DNA from: Chryseobacterium viscerum
GTDB lineage: Bacteria; Bacteroidota; Bacteroidia; Flavobacteriales; Weeksellaceae
Direction: 5' to 3'
NCBI RefSeq assembly: GCF_002899945.2
Contig: NZ_PPEG02000007.1
Span: 124,001 to 188,000 of the forward strand
Length of the DNA stretch: 64,000 bases
The translations under genes and the position numbers were made by a program. Position 1 is the stretch's first letter; the number at the start of each line of letters is the position of its first letter. Shown here piece after piece: positions 36,841-44,707 of the stretch. The notes beneath the pieces were generated by a model. The model was not told the DNA's origin. It worked only from the letters and a program-made list of their open reading frames with translations, and did not search any database.

Positions 36841-37308
36841 TTATGAATAATAAGTTGTAATAACAAACATAATTAAAGGCTCGTTTCCTGTATTTTCAAT
36901 AGAATGATAGCCTATGGAATTGATGGCTGTAATATCCCCTTTCTGAAGAATTTTCTTTCGTATTGGTCCTTCAGTTCCGGTTCTTTCACGATATTCTCCG
37001 GTTCCATGCATGACGACGTACAATTCTTGCTCATTTCTTTGATTGTGCGTGTGAAATCCGGATTCATCACCTTTATTCAATAAAACCATATACGCAGCCA
37101 GACGGTTATTAGCCAGTTCCTTCTGATCAAACATCTGTATCATATATACGGTTCCGTTTCCGCCATACATATTTTCACGTCTATCTATTTGTGTTATGGT
37201 CCGTTCATTCTTTTCAAACGCCATTACATAAAGGTGAATATATTTTGAGACTTCTTGTATAACGTGATCAAACTCTGCTCCCTCAGATAGTATAACCGTA
37301 TCAGCCAT
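36841..37308 (-). CDS. Cupin-domain protein
   Basis: The 155-residue protein has an N-terminal segment of 50 residues and a cupin beta-barrel, with the metal-site pattern GDESGFHTHNQRNEQELYVV (two His and one Glu) in the first cupin motif and GDITAINSIGYHSIENTG in the second. The role is not predictable; many such proteins bind a small ligand or a metal. It stands alone, with about 240 bp of gene-free sequence upstream (37309-37549). Confidence 0.82.
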   Translation of the reverse strand: MADTVILSEGAEFDHVIQEVSKYIHLYVMAFEKNERTITQIDRRENMYGGNGTVYMIQMFDQKELANNRLAAYMVLLNKGDESGFHTHNQRNEQELYVVMHGTGEYRERTGTEGPIRKKILQKGDITAINSIGYHSIENTGNEPLIMFVITTYYS

Positions 37309-37549
37309 GTGTATTAAATATTTAATGGATAAATAGTACAGATCAATGTACCAGAAATTTTACTATACAAAATTAACGATTTTTGTGACAGAGACGCTAT
37401 ATAATGGCAGCATTTACCATTCCATAGAATTTAAGCGATTCTTATTTGTGATTTGAAACCGAAGATTTTCAAAAACGTAAATGTATTTTTCAAGCATTGA
37501 GAAGCAACTTGAATATAATTAGGTTGTTATAAGCTTTTGTGTCTAAAAA

Positions 37550-38287
37550 TCAGAACTGCATACGGTGTACTTCTGCCAGCAATTCTTTAAAGTAGTTCTC
37601 ACATTTCGCAATATGCGTTCCATACCAGGAAAATGCCTCACCATCTACGATCATGATGTTTTTGTCAGGATAGGAAGCCTGCAGTTCTTCAATATGTTTT
37701 TCTTTAAATGGGAAGGGTTCGGAAGAAAGCATAATTACATCGGCATCCGCCAGATCTTCAGTGGTAATTTGAGGATAACGGGTTTTATCTTTAAAAATAT
37801 TCTCGAAACCAATTTCTGACAAAATCTTATGAATAAAGGTATCTGAGCCAATTGTCATATAAGGGTTGTTCCAGATAAGATAAGCCGCTTTAATAGGCGT
37901 ATCCAGTTTTGCCTGATTCAGGATATCATAAATTTTGAGATTGAAAAGTTGTGCTCTGTCTTCCTTTCCGAGAAGTTTTCCGAGATTTTTAAGCAGATAA
38001 TAATTGTCTTCAATCGTTTCCACATTGGTTACCATTACCTTAAATTCATCCATTAAAGCTTCCACCTGATCTTTTACATTTTCTTCCTTATTGGCAAGAA
38101 TAAGATCCGGTTGCAGTGCTTTGATTTTCTCGATATTGATGTTTTTGGTCCCACCGATTACAGGTACATTTTTTATTTTATCCTGAGGATGAATACAGAA
38201 TTTTGTTCTCCCGATGACTTCATTTTCAGTAAGTCCAAGGTCAAATAATGCCTCAGTAATAGAGGGTACAAGTGAAACGATTTTCAT
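37550..38287 (-). CDS. BtuF-like substrate-binding protein without signal peptide
   Basis: The 245-residue protein has the BtuF/FhuD helical-backbone fold: IVSLVPSITEALFDLG at the start, VIGGTKNINIEKIKALQPDLILAN, and the long central helix followed by the C-terminal half. Family members bind cobalamin or chelated metals. Unusually for an ABC binding protein, no signal peptide or lipobox is present, which is common for this Bacteroidota subgroup. No permease or ATPase is adjacent. The window's cobT and cobS genes make a corrinoid ligand plausible. It is 26 nt behind mgtE on the same strand. Confidence 0.8.
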   Translation of the reverse strand: MKIVSLVPSITEALFDLGLTENEVIGRTKFCIHPQDKIKNVPVIGGTKNINIEKIKALQPDLILANKEENVKDQVEALMDEFKVMVTNVETIEDNYYLLKNLGKLLGKEDRAQLFNLKIYDILNQAKLDTPIKAAYLIWNNPYMTIGSDTFIHKILSEIGFENIFKDKTRYPQITTEDLADADVIMLSSEPFPFKEKHIEELQASYPDKNIMIVDGEAFSWYGTHIAKCENYFKELLAEVHRMQF

Positions 38288-38313
38288 ATTGGCATGTTAG
38301 ATGATGCCTAAAA

Positions 38314-39636
38314 TTACAAAAGTTTTCCCGTTAAGAAAAGTCCGGCTACAGAAAAGTAAATGATAAGTCCCGTAACGTCTACAAGAGTGGCTACAAAAGG
38401 AGCAGATGAAGTAGCAGGGTCTAGTTTTAATTTCTTTAAGATAAATGGAACCATTGATCCTGAAAGAGTTCCCCAGAGTACGATCAATACTAAAGAAACG
38501 GCTACACTTAGTCCTACATAAACCCAGTGAGCACCGTAACTGAAGAAGCCTGCCTCATGCCAGACCATGATTCTTAAGAAACCGATAATTCCCAAAATTC
38601 CTCCTAAAAACAATCCGGTGAAGATTTCTTTTTTCATGACATACCACCAGTCTTTTAAACCGATTTCTTGAAGTGCCATTGCTCTAATAATAAGTGTTGC
38701 GGCCTGTGAACCTGAGTTTCCACCACTGGAAATAATTAATGGAACAAATAGTGCCAGCACCACTGCTTTTTGGATTTCGTCTTCGAAATATCCCATGGCT
38801 GATGCGGTGAGCATTTCGGAAAAGAATAATATAATCAGCCACATTCCTCTCTTCTTTACCATTTCGATAAGAGAAGTCTGGGTATACGGTAAATCTAAGG
38901 CTTCAAGACCCCCGAATTTCTGAATGTCTTCGGTGTTTTGCTGTTCAATCTGGTCAAGGATATCATCAATAGTTACAATCCCTACAAGAACTCCCGATTC
39001 CGTAATAATAGGAAGCGCTGAACGGTCATATTTTTCAAAATAAGTAACGGCATCTTCTTTGGAAGTCATCGTGGTGATCGCCACAAAATGGTTGTCCATA
39101 AGATCGGACACTAAAGTATCTTCTTCGGCCAAGAGTAAACTTCCTACAGCTAAATCATCAATCAGACGGTTTCTTTCATCCACCACATACAGATAGTTCA
39201 TGGTTTCCACTCTTTTTCCTACCTTTTTGATTTGCTGAAGACATCTTTTTACCGTCCATTCCTTACGGATCTGGATATAATAAGGCGTCATCAGACGGGC
39301 AATAGAATCAGAGTTGTAGCCAAGAAGCTTTAAAGCAATTCTTCTTTCCTGCGGATTAAGATGATTGATGGAATACTTGATAAGCTCATCCGGAAAATCC
39401 TCAAAAAGAGCAGTCCTGTCATCCGGAGTCATTGCATTCAGAATTTCAGAAACTTCATCGCTTCCAATACTTCTGATGGTATCTTCCTGGAAATCAGGAT
39501 CAAGGTGTGAAAAAACTTCTGCTTTGTACTCTTTCGGAACCTTCAGGAACGCGAGCAGCCTCTCGTCAGCATGAAGTTCGCTGAGAGTTTCGGCAATATC
39601 GGCAGGGTTAAAGATAAGTTCGTCTCTAGAATTCAA
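38314..39636 (-). CDS. mgtE: Magnesium transporter MgtE
   Basis: The protein has the MgtE layout: N-terminal superhelical domain (from [20 protein letters not shown]), two CBS domains (about residues 130-250, including [12 protein letters not shown]), a linker helix, and five membrane helices starting near residue 270, with the pore segment [13 protein letters not shown]. It imports Mg2+ and closes when cytosolic Mg2+ is high. The open frame extends to a TTG at 39660, but that codon overlaps a TAnnTTTG box. I prefer the TTG at 39636, which begins LNSRDELIF; no ATG is near. Confidence 0.92.
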   Translation of the reverse strand: MNSRDELIFNPADIAETLSELHADERLLAFLKVPKEYKAEVFSHLDPDFQEDTIRSIGSDEVSEILNAMTPDDRTALFEDFPDELIKYSINHLNPQERRIALKLLGYNSDSIARLMTPYYIQIRKEWTVKRCLQQIKKVGKRVETMNYLYVVDERNRLIDDLAVGSLLLAEEDTLVSDLMDNHFVAITTMTSKEDAVTYFEKYDRSALPIITESGVLVGIVTIDDILDQIEQQNTEDIQKFGGLEALDLPYTQTSLIEMVKKRGMWLIILFFSEMLTASAMGYFEDEIQKAVVLALFVPLIISSGGNSGSQAATLIIRAMALQEIGLKDWWYVMKKEIFTGLFLGGILGIIGFLRIMVWHEAGFFSYGAHWVYVGLSVAVSLVLIVLWGTLSGSMVPFILKKLKLDPATSSAPFVATLVDVTGLIIYFSVAGLFLTGKLL

Positions 39637-39657
39637 AACGTGAAATTTTTGGATATG

Positions 39658-39665
39658 CAAAAATA
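39658..39665 (-). promoter_or_regulatory. Candidate -7 box of the mgtE promoter
   Basis: On the minus strand TATTTTTG matches TAnnTTTG exactly and lies 21 nt before the preferred TTG start of mgtE. No good -33 TTTG is visible at the usual distance, so support is partial. Confidence 0.4.
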
Positions 39666-39741
39666 ATTCAAATTTTTAAGACTAAGCCATAAACTGGGAA
39701 ATTTAAGGATTAATTAAAGTTTAGTCCTTCAGTATAAGGCC

Positions 39742-39768
39742 AAAAAAACACCCACCGAAGCGGATGTT
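39742..39768 (-). terminator. Terminator of the second Cys-rich peptide pair
   Basis: On the minus strand AACATCCGC and GTGGGTGTT pair over 9 bp (two G-U) with a 4-nt loop, followed by seven T residues. It lies 34 nt after the stop of the last peptide gene. Confidence 0.75.
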
Positions 39769-39801
39769 CAAAAAATTAAATTTTAAAATTCCAATATACT
39801 T

Positions 39802-39963
39802 TTAAATGGGTTCACATTCTGAAGTAGGAATGAATACACAGACGTTATTGGTGCAGCATAGATATGGACCGCAATCTGCATTGCTGCCGCATTTCTTTAT
39901 TCCGCCCCCGTTAATTCCTTTTTGTTCCTGTCTGTTTAGCTTTTTAAGATTTGAGTTTCTCAT
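39802..39963 (-). CDS. Cys-rich double-glycine-leader peptide A (bacteriocin-like)
   Basis: The 53-residue peptide has a leader of the form NLKKLNRQEQKGINGG, ending at Gly19-Gly20, and a core with six cysteines arranged C-x5-C-x4-CC-x4-C-x7-C. I recall that PGAP calls this flavobacterial group bacteriocin-like. The GG leader would be cut by a peptidase-containing ABC exporter, none of which is in the window. It starts 19 nt after peptide B and is followed by a terminator. The product's activity is unknown. Confidence 0.78.
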   Translation of the reverse strand: MRNSNLKKLNRQEQKGINGGGIKKCGSNADCGPYLCCTNNVCVFIPTSECEPI

Positions 39964-39982
39964 AATGATCAATATATTAAGA

Positions 39983-40132
39983 TTATGGTTCTATCATACA
40001 ATCATGATCAATACATTCTCCGTTACAGCAATATCCAACGGAGCAAGGTCTTGTTATGCTGCATCTGAATGGTCTCATACCTCCATTAATTTGTTTGGCA
40101 GATTCTCTGCTGAGTTTCTTTAAATGTTTCAT
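39983..40132 (-). CDS. Cys-rich double-glycine-leader peptide B (bacteriocin-like)
   Basis: The 49-residue peptide has the leader MKHLKKLSRESAKQINGG (GG at 17-18) and a core with six cysteines, including the CSVGYCCNGEC block that is nearly the same as in peptide D. It is first of a two-gene unit with peptide A. The upstream 80 bp closely match those of peptide D, so the promoter was duplicated along with the gene. Confidence 0.78.
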   Translation of the reverse strand: MKHLKKLSRESAKQINGGMRPFRCSITRPCSVGYCCNGECIDHDCMIEP

Positions 40133-40203
40133 ATAATTTAGATTTAATGTTGAACTAAAATAATAAATATTTCTATATTACTCATCGTTTGGTGAAAATA
40201 TTT
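40133..40203 (-). promoter_or_regulatory. Duplicated promoter region of peptide pair B-A
   Basis: On the minus strand AAATATTTTCACCAAA is identical to the sequence at the same distance before peptide D, and both regions then share TATTTTAGT (one mismatch to TAnnTTTG) and CATTAAA-CTAAAT before the start codon. The conserved box may be a regulator site or the -33 region. Confidence 0.55.
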
Positions 40204-40235
40204 TACTTTAAATTGATGTTTTATTTAAAAATTAA

Positions 40236-40263
40236 ATAAAAAACACCTATTAGAAATAGGTGT
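40236..40263 (-). terminator. Terminator of the first Cys-rich peptide pair
   Basis: On the minus strand ACACCTATT and AATAGGTGT form a 9-bp stem, followed by TTTTTTATTT. It lies 18 nt after the stop of peptide C. Confidence 0.8.
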
Positions 40264-40280
40264 CTGTAATAATCCATATA

Positions 40281-40427
40281 TTATTCCAAAGGACAAGGAT
40301 TTAAAACGCATATGTTATGGCAGCATGATCCGCCCGGACATTGGTAATGTTCTGTACATTTTTTGAAAGGCCCACTGCCTTTGATTTCCTTTTGCGCTTG
40401 TCTACTGATTTTTTTTAGATTTTTCAT
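40281..40427 (-). CDS. Cys-rich leader peptide C (bacteriocin-like)
   Basis: The 48-residue peptide has the leader MKNLKKISRQAQKEIKG, where the usual GG is replaced by Gly-Ser-Gly, and a core with six cysteines (CTEHYQCPGGSCCHNIC and a final CPLE). It is second in a pair with peptide D, 30 nt behind it. The altered cleavage site may impair processing. Confidence 0.75.
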   Translation of the reverse strand: MKNLKKISRQAQKEIKGSGPFKKCTEHYQCPGGSCCHNICVLNPCPLE

Positions 40428-40457
40428 GTGATTTTATTTTATAGTTGAGTGTTAAGT

Positions 40458-40598
40458 TTATTCAAGACAGATAAATGGTGAACAAATCCCATTACAGCAC
40501 CATCCTACAGAACATGGATTGATATCACTGCATCTTTCAAAAGATCCGCCGTTAATTTGCTTTGCTTTTTCTCTACTGAGTTTCTTTAGATTTTTCAT
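40458..40598 (-). CDS. Cys-rich double-glycine-leader peptide D (bacteriocin-like)
   Basis: The 46-residue peptide has the leader MKNLKKLSREKAKQINGG (GG at 17-18) and a core with six cysteines, including CSVGWCCNGIC. It heads the first two-gene unit and is the closest paralogue of peptide B. Confidence 0.78.
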   Translation of the reverse strand: MKNLKKLSREKAKQINGGSFERCSDINPCSVGWCCNGICSPFICLE

Positions 40599-40670
40599 AT
40601 GATTTAGTTTTAATGGTACACTAAAATAGTAAAAAATATTTAATAATTCCTTATTTGGTGAAAATATTTA
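40599..40670 (-). promoter_or_regulatory. Duplicated promoter region of peptide pair D-C
   Basis: It contains the shared box AAATATTTTCACCAAA (40654-40669 region) and TATTTTAGT, as before peptide B. The two upstream regions stay aligned up to the start codon, which points to duplication of promoter plus gene pair. Confidence 0.55.
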
Positions 40671-40708
40671 ACTATCAGTCAGTTGTTTATAGCGTTTTTT
40701 AATGCAAA

Positions 40709-40739
40709 AAGCACCTGTTTATAAATAAAACAAGCGCTC
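40709..40739 (-). terminator. Terminator left behind by the decayed peptide gene
   Basis: On the minus strand AGCGCTTGTTT and AAACAGGTGCT pair over 11 bp with two G-U pairs, followed by TTTTTG. It stands downstream of the decayed peptide copy. Confidence 0.65.
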
Positions 40740-40754
40740 AAATATTTAACATGA

Positions 40755-40890
40755 AAATTGTTGTAATTCAGGTAATGGATCATTTGCACATACTCTATGA
40801 GAATATGATCCGCCCGGATATTCTAAAGAATTGATATTTTTGAAAACGAATGATACTTCTTCTCAGCCTCTTTAAATTAGAATTCTTCTA
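40755..40890 (-). pseudogene. Decayed Cys-rich leader peptide gene (copy E)
   Basis: On the minus strand the sequence CCGGGCGGATCATA is nearly the same as in peptide C (CCGGGCGGATCATG), followed by CTCATAGAGTATGTGC where C has CCATAACATATGCG. Leader-like codons (AATTTAAAGAGGCTGAGAAG) precede it. The start codon is lost and most cysteine codons have changed (Tyr and Ser in place of Cys). It is a remnant of a fifth family member. Confidence 0.6.
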
Positions 40891-41083
40891 ACGAGATAAA
40901 TTTAATTATGAAACTAAGCTAATAAAAGCTTTTACATTATCAATTAATGGGTATATATTCTACAGGAAGTAGTCTATGAATGAATTATGAATTAACCTGG
41001 TATGTTCATCGCAAAATTCACGATTCATTTGCGAAGTAAAATTGACCATTGGTAATCAAAGGTCCTATATTCCAACTTTAAAA
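40891..41083. other. Gene-free spacer
   Basis: I see no gene, terminator or clear repeat in these 193 bp. Confidence 0.4.
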
Positions 41084-41632
41084 TTAAAGCTCAGCTTCTG
41101 TTGGCTTCAGTTTTCTCAGTTTTTTAATGATTCCTTTTATAGCTCCTTCAGTTCCTATTTTAACAGAATTTACTGTAGATCCCAGTAAACGCATATTTTT
41201 TCTATAGGTATCATGATCTGTTTCAGTCACAAGATTTCCGTCAGCACCAAAAAGTTTCATGCTGACCACTACCTGATTGGAGAAAACGTATTTTCCAAAA
41301 CCTACTTTGAAGTATCTTACTTTGGAAACAATAGCAAAATCTGCATCGTTATTGAGGCAGTAATCTACAATGGTCTGTTTGTCTATGCTGTCAAAGGGAA
41401 CCTGAACTTCTGCCCGGAGCATTTTATTTCTTCTGCTGCTGAAATTATCAGTAATAACATCAAAGAATGCCGTGTTGGTAGGATCTTTTATCTCGTCAAC
41501 ATCAGGTTCTACCTCGGGATTAAAGTAGAGAACTTTTTTTATTTTATCATCAGCAGATTTCTGAGCTTTTACCGAAGTAACGCCGATCAATAGAAAACTA
41601 GCAATTGCTGTAAAGAATATAATTTTTTTCAT
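41084..41632 (-). CDS. Exported protein of unknown function
   Basis: The 182-residue protein has a signal peptide (MKKIIFFTAIASFLLIGVTSVKAQ). The mature part begins with charged repeats and contains DADFAIVSKVRYFKVGFGKY and VVVSMKLFGADGNLV, reminiscent of small beta-rich periplasmic or envelope proteins. I recognise no family. It is divergent from rpsO. Confidence 0.7.
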   Translation of the reverse strand: MKKIIFFTAIASFLLIGVTSVKAQKSADDKIKKVLYFNPEVEPDVDEIKDPTNTAFFDVITDNFSSRRNKMLRAEVQVPFDSIDKQTIVDYCLNNDADFAIVSKVRYFKVGFGKYVFSNQVVVSMKLFGADGNLVTETDHDTYRKNMRLLGSTVNSVKIGTEGAIKGIIKKLRKLKPTEAEL

Positions 41633-41739
41633 TTGTAATTCGAATGCAAAATTACTGCCTTTTCGTTGGATAGCATATAATTTATTAAGAAATTTTTAAC
41701 ATTTTTTTCTATCAATTTTGATTTATGAAATCAATAATG

Positions 41740-41770
41740 TTTGCAGAATCAAAAAATAGTCGTAATTTTG
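41740..41770 (+). promoter_or_regulatory. Promoter of rpsO
   Basis: TTTG (41740-41743) and TAATTTTG (41763-41770) match the Bacteroidota -33/-7 elements with 19 nt between them. The -7 box lies 35 nt before the rpsO start codon. Confidence 0.75.
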
Positions 41771-41805
41771 CACCCGTTACATAATAATCATTAAACAATA
41801 TTGGA

Positions 41806-42075
41806 ATGTACTTAACAACAGACAAAAAGCAGGAAATTTTCGCAAAACACGGAAAATCTGCACAAGACACAGGAAGTGCTGAAGGACAAATCGCTCTTTT
41901 CACTTTCAGAATCAATCACTTATCTCAACACCTAAAGGCTAACCGTCACGATTTCAACACAGAGAGATCTCTAGTGAAATTGGTAGGTAAGAGAAAAAGT
42001 TTATTAGATTACCTTAAAAACAAGGATATCGCAAGATATAGAGCAATTATTGCTGAACTAGGTTTAAGAAAATAA
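41806..42075 (+). CDS. rpsO: Small ribosomal subunit protein uS15
   Basis: The 89-residue protein has the S15 core: GSAEGQIALFTFRINHLSQHLKANRHDF followed by ERSLVKLVGKRKSLLDYLK. It binds the central domain of 16S rRNA. The gene is monocistronic here with a clear promoter and terminator, and is 2.6 kb from pnp, which is its direct neighbour in many other bacteria. Confidence 0.98.
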   Translation: MYLTTDKKQEIFAKHGKSAQDTGSAEGQIALFTFRINHLSQHLKANRHDFNTERSLVKLVGKRKSLLDYLKNKDIARYRAIIAELGLRK

Positions 42076-42097
42076 TCTATAAAGATTTTCAAAATAA

Positions 42098-42127
42098 AAA
42101 GCAACTTCGAAAGAGGTTGCTTTTTTG
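42098..42127 (+). terminator. Terminator of rpsO
   Basis: The stem GCAACTTC / GAGGTTGC with a GAAA tetraloop (one G-U pair) is followed by TTTTTTG. Confidence 0.85.
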
Positions 42128-42144
42128 TTTTTGCAGTATTGGGA

Positions 42145-42357
42145 ATTTTTAACCACAAAAGGAACAAAAGTTTTTTTAGAAACAACTAAACACTTGAGAA
42201 GAGCACTTAAGTTCTTAAAAGTCTTTGATTTTCATGTGATAATAAAAGAATAGTATTGATGGGAATTACAATTGTGACAATACTCGAACTGAAGGAGCGA
42301 AAATTCCCCTCTTCCGGAGGGGTGGCGAAAATTCAAAGAATTTTTGACGGGGTGGTT
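42145..42357. repeat. Intergenic repeat-like block with two hairpins
   Basis: The block contains AACCACAAAAGGAACAAAAG (near 42151) and then CCCCTCTTCCGGAGGGG (42307-42323), an inverted repeat, and AAAATTCAAAGAATTTT (42330-42347), another, ending in GACGGGGTGG. I recall such sequences as dispersed intergenic elements in flavobacterial genomes. Only one copy lies in this window, so repeat status is from recall. Confidence 0.45.
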
Positions 42358-42371
42358 TTAACATCCTGCAA

Positions 42372-42737
42372 TTATAACTTCTCCACCTTCTTCCCAATCT
42401 TCCCCAAATGCGTATTCTGAAAACTATCCGGATATTTCAATCCATAGCCTAATATTCTGTCAAAAGCAGAATGAGAAAATAATATTGCTCCAACCATTTG
42501 TAAATAGGGTAGAGACAAGGCTGTTCCGGCAAGATAAACGAGAATAGCTACTCCAAAATGATGGAAGACATTATAGGAAACAGCCCCAATTTTATTATTG
42601 ACCGTATATCCCAACATGGAAATGTCAGGAGCCAGAAAAAGTCCTGCAAACCACCACCATGAATATTCTGTTTGGGCAAAAGCATATATTCCTAACAATA
42701 GAAATGCTGCGTATTCAAGCTTTAATTGTGTTTTCAT
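42372..42737 (-). CDS. DUF4260 family membrane protein
   Basis: The 121-residue protein has three to four hydrophobic segments and the DUF4260 pattern: LEYAAFLLLGIYAF, FAGLFLAPDISMLGY, SYNVFHHFGVAI and HSAFDRILGYGLKY near the end. Family function is unknown. The gene stands alone. Confidence 0.88.
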   Translation of the reverse strand: MKTQLKLEYAAFLLLGIYAFAQTEYSWWWFAGLFLAPDISMLGYTVNNKIGAVSYNVFHHFGVAILVYLAGTALSLPYLQMVGAILFSHSAFDRILGYGLKYPDSFQNTHLGKIGKKVEKL

Positions 42738-42846
42738 TGTAATTGTGCTGGTCTATCCTTATTTTAATAGAAAGTTACATTATAAGATCGAAAAAAAGCG
42801 GAATATTTTGAGATATTCCGCTTTGTATATTTTAACCTAATATATT

Positions 42847-44274
42847 TTAATGTCCTGATTTGGCTTCCGTGCTTTCCACATGACCGAGATATTTGGTACA
42901 GTAAGCACCAAAGATCAGAATCACCAGATAACAGAATACAGGAATGATAAATGAATGCTGTACTCCAAACTGGTCCGCAAGATATCCCTGGAAAATAGGA
43001 ACGATAGCCCCTCCTAAAATCGCCATTACCACTAAGGAAGATCCCTGGCTGGTATATTTCCCCAGTCCTGAAATCGCTAATGTATAAATATTCGAGAACA
43101 TAATTGAGTTGAAAATTCCGATTCCCAGAATACTGTACATAGCCAGTTCACCTTGATTTACCATAGCAGAAATCAATAATACAACATTGACAGCTGCAAA
43201 GATTGACAGCGTTCTCGCCGGAGCCGATTTACCAATGAAAAAGGCAATGAAATTAAGAACAATGAATACAAGGAAAAAGCTGATCTGAGAAAAGGTAAGA
43301 TTCACAATACTGAAGATCACAAGAAAAACAGCTCCCGCTGCACCCAGCATATAAAGAGCCTTTTTACTCTGGCTTAAAGATTGGTTTAAAGAGATTGCTC
43401 CAAGAAAACGGCCGATCATGGCCCCACCCCAGTAAAGAGAAAGATAATTCTTACTGATGATTTCATTAAAGCCCATAATCTGGGGCTGCTCAAGGAAACT
43501 GATGATAAAACTTCCCACAGCAACTTCTCCACCTACATAGCAGAACATCGCAAATACTCCAAATTTCAGATGGCTGAACTCAAGAGCTCCCCAGCCTTTT
43601 ACCACTTCCTCTTCACCCATCTGGAATGAAGGAAGCTTCACTCTGGAAATCAATAAAGCGACCAATAAAAGAATACCTGCAAAAATTAAGTAAGGAATTC
43701 TTGTCGCTACTGCACTGAATGATCCGTCCGGAGAAGAGAAGAATTCAAAAATAAGATGTCCTCCCAACACTGGAGCAATGGTTGTTCCGAATGCATTGAA
43801 CGCCTGGGTCATATTCAATCGGCTGGATGCGGATTCTTCACTTCCCAGCAATGAAACATAGGCATTGGCTGTAATCTGCAGTACCGTAAAGCCGAGTCCT
43901 AAAATAAATAAAGCCCCCAAAAACAAAGGATAATAAGAAAAAGTAGCTGCCGGGTAAAATAAGACACAGCCAAAAGCGGCAAGGAAAATTCCGAACAGGA
44001 TTCCTTTTTTATACCCTAATTTATTGATGGGATCTCCTTTCGTAATGGAAATCATAAAATAAATCAGAGATCCGATAAAGTAAGCTCCGAAAAAGCAGAA
44101 CTGTACCAGCATGGACTCGAAAAAGGTAAGATTGAAAAGTTGCTTCAGATAGGGGATCAGGATGTCATTCATACAGGTGATGAATCCCCACATAAAAAAA
44201 AGCAGGGTGATGGTAATCAACGGAACCGTATAATTCCTGCTTTGCGGTTGTACTTCTTTATTAGTCATAAACAT
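42847..44274 (-). CDS. MFS sugar transporter, FucP/glucose-galactose type
   Basis: The 475-residue inner-membrane protein has about 12 hydrophobic segments. It opens with LLFFMWGFITCMNDILIPYLK, close to the FucP/GluP signature in which the Asn-Asp in helix 1 is conserved. It probably imports glucose, galactose or fucose with protons. No sugar enzymes are next to it, so the substrate is open. Confidence 0.9.
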   Translation of the reverse strand: MFMTNKEVQPQSRNYTVPLITITLLFFMWGFITCMNDILIPYLKQLFNLTFFESMLVQFCFFGAYFIGSLIYFMISITKGDPINKLGYKKGILFGIFLAAFGCVLFYPAATFSYYPLFLGALFILGLGFTVLQITANAYVSLLGSEESASSRLNMTQAFNAFGTTIAPVLGGHLIFEFFSSPDGSFSAVATRIPYLIFAGILLLVALLISRVKLPSFQMGEEEVVKGWGALEFSHLKFGVFAMFCYVGGEVAVGSFIISFLEQPQIMGFNEIISKNYLSLYWGGAMIGRFLGAISLNQSLSQSKKALYMLGAAGAVFLVIFSIVNLTFSQISFFLVFIVLNFIAFFIGKSAPARTLSIFAAVNVVLLISAMVNQGELAMYSILGIGIFNSIMFSNIYTLAISGLGKYTSQGSSLVVMAILGGAIVPIFQGYLADQFGVQHSFIIPVFCYLVILIFGAYCTKYLGHVESTEAKSGH

Positions 44275-44707
44275 TTATTTATCTGTATAAGGATAGGTCC
44301 TTAACTTTTTTCCTACAGCATTGTAATTGGTGAAGTAGGGCAAATATAGGAATCCGCCTATATTTTTGCAATAATTTTAATCGTTTTTATAATGAAATGG
44401 ATATCTTTTTTCTAATCAGATTGTTATTTTCACTTTTTGAGACAATAATACAAAAACAACAGGATTTTTCCATGCATTATTTTTAAAAAAATACTTTTTT
44501 ATTTTCATGAATAATGAATAAGTTGAGATTACTGATACACATTTTTGAATCTTTCATCAATTGATAGCCAATTTTTTGTATTTTCAGAGCCTATTAATGC
44601 AATTGAAAAATTTAATATATCATTATTATATAGTACCTTTGCACACGAAATTTAAAGAGTTTAAATATTAATTCATACTCAATACGGAGTATTAAGAAGA
44701 CAAATTT
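44275..44707. other. Divergent intergenic region before pnp
   Basis: The 433 bp between the divergent transporter and pnp hold no gene. A perfect -7 box, TACCTTTG, lies at 44634-44641, 66 nt before the pnp start, but no -33 TTTG is at the usual distance. Confidence 0.5.

Noticed and set aside
39806-40123. A 105-codon plus-strand frame over the peptide cluster
   Set aside because: It runs antisense to two Cys-rich peptide genes with better leaders, spacing, promoter and terminator on the minus strand.
42847-44274. Transporter as part of the mannitol operon regulon
   Set aside because: No copy of GGGAACGTTCCC is visible near its start.
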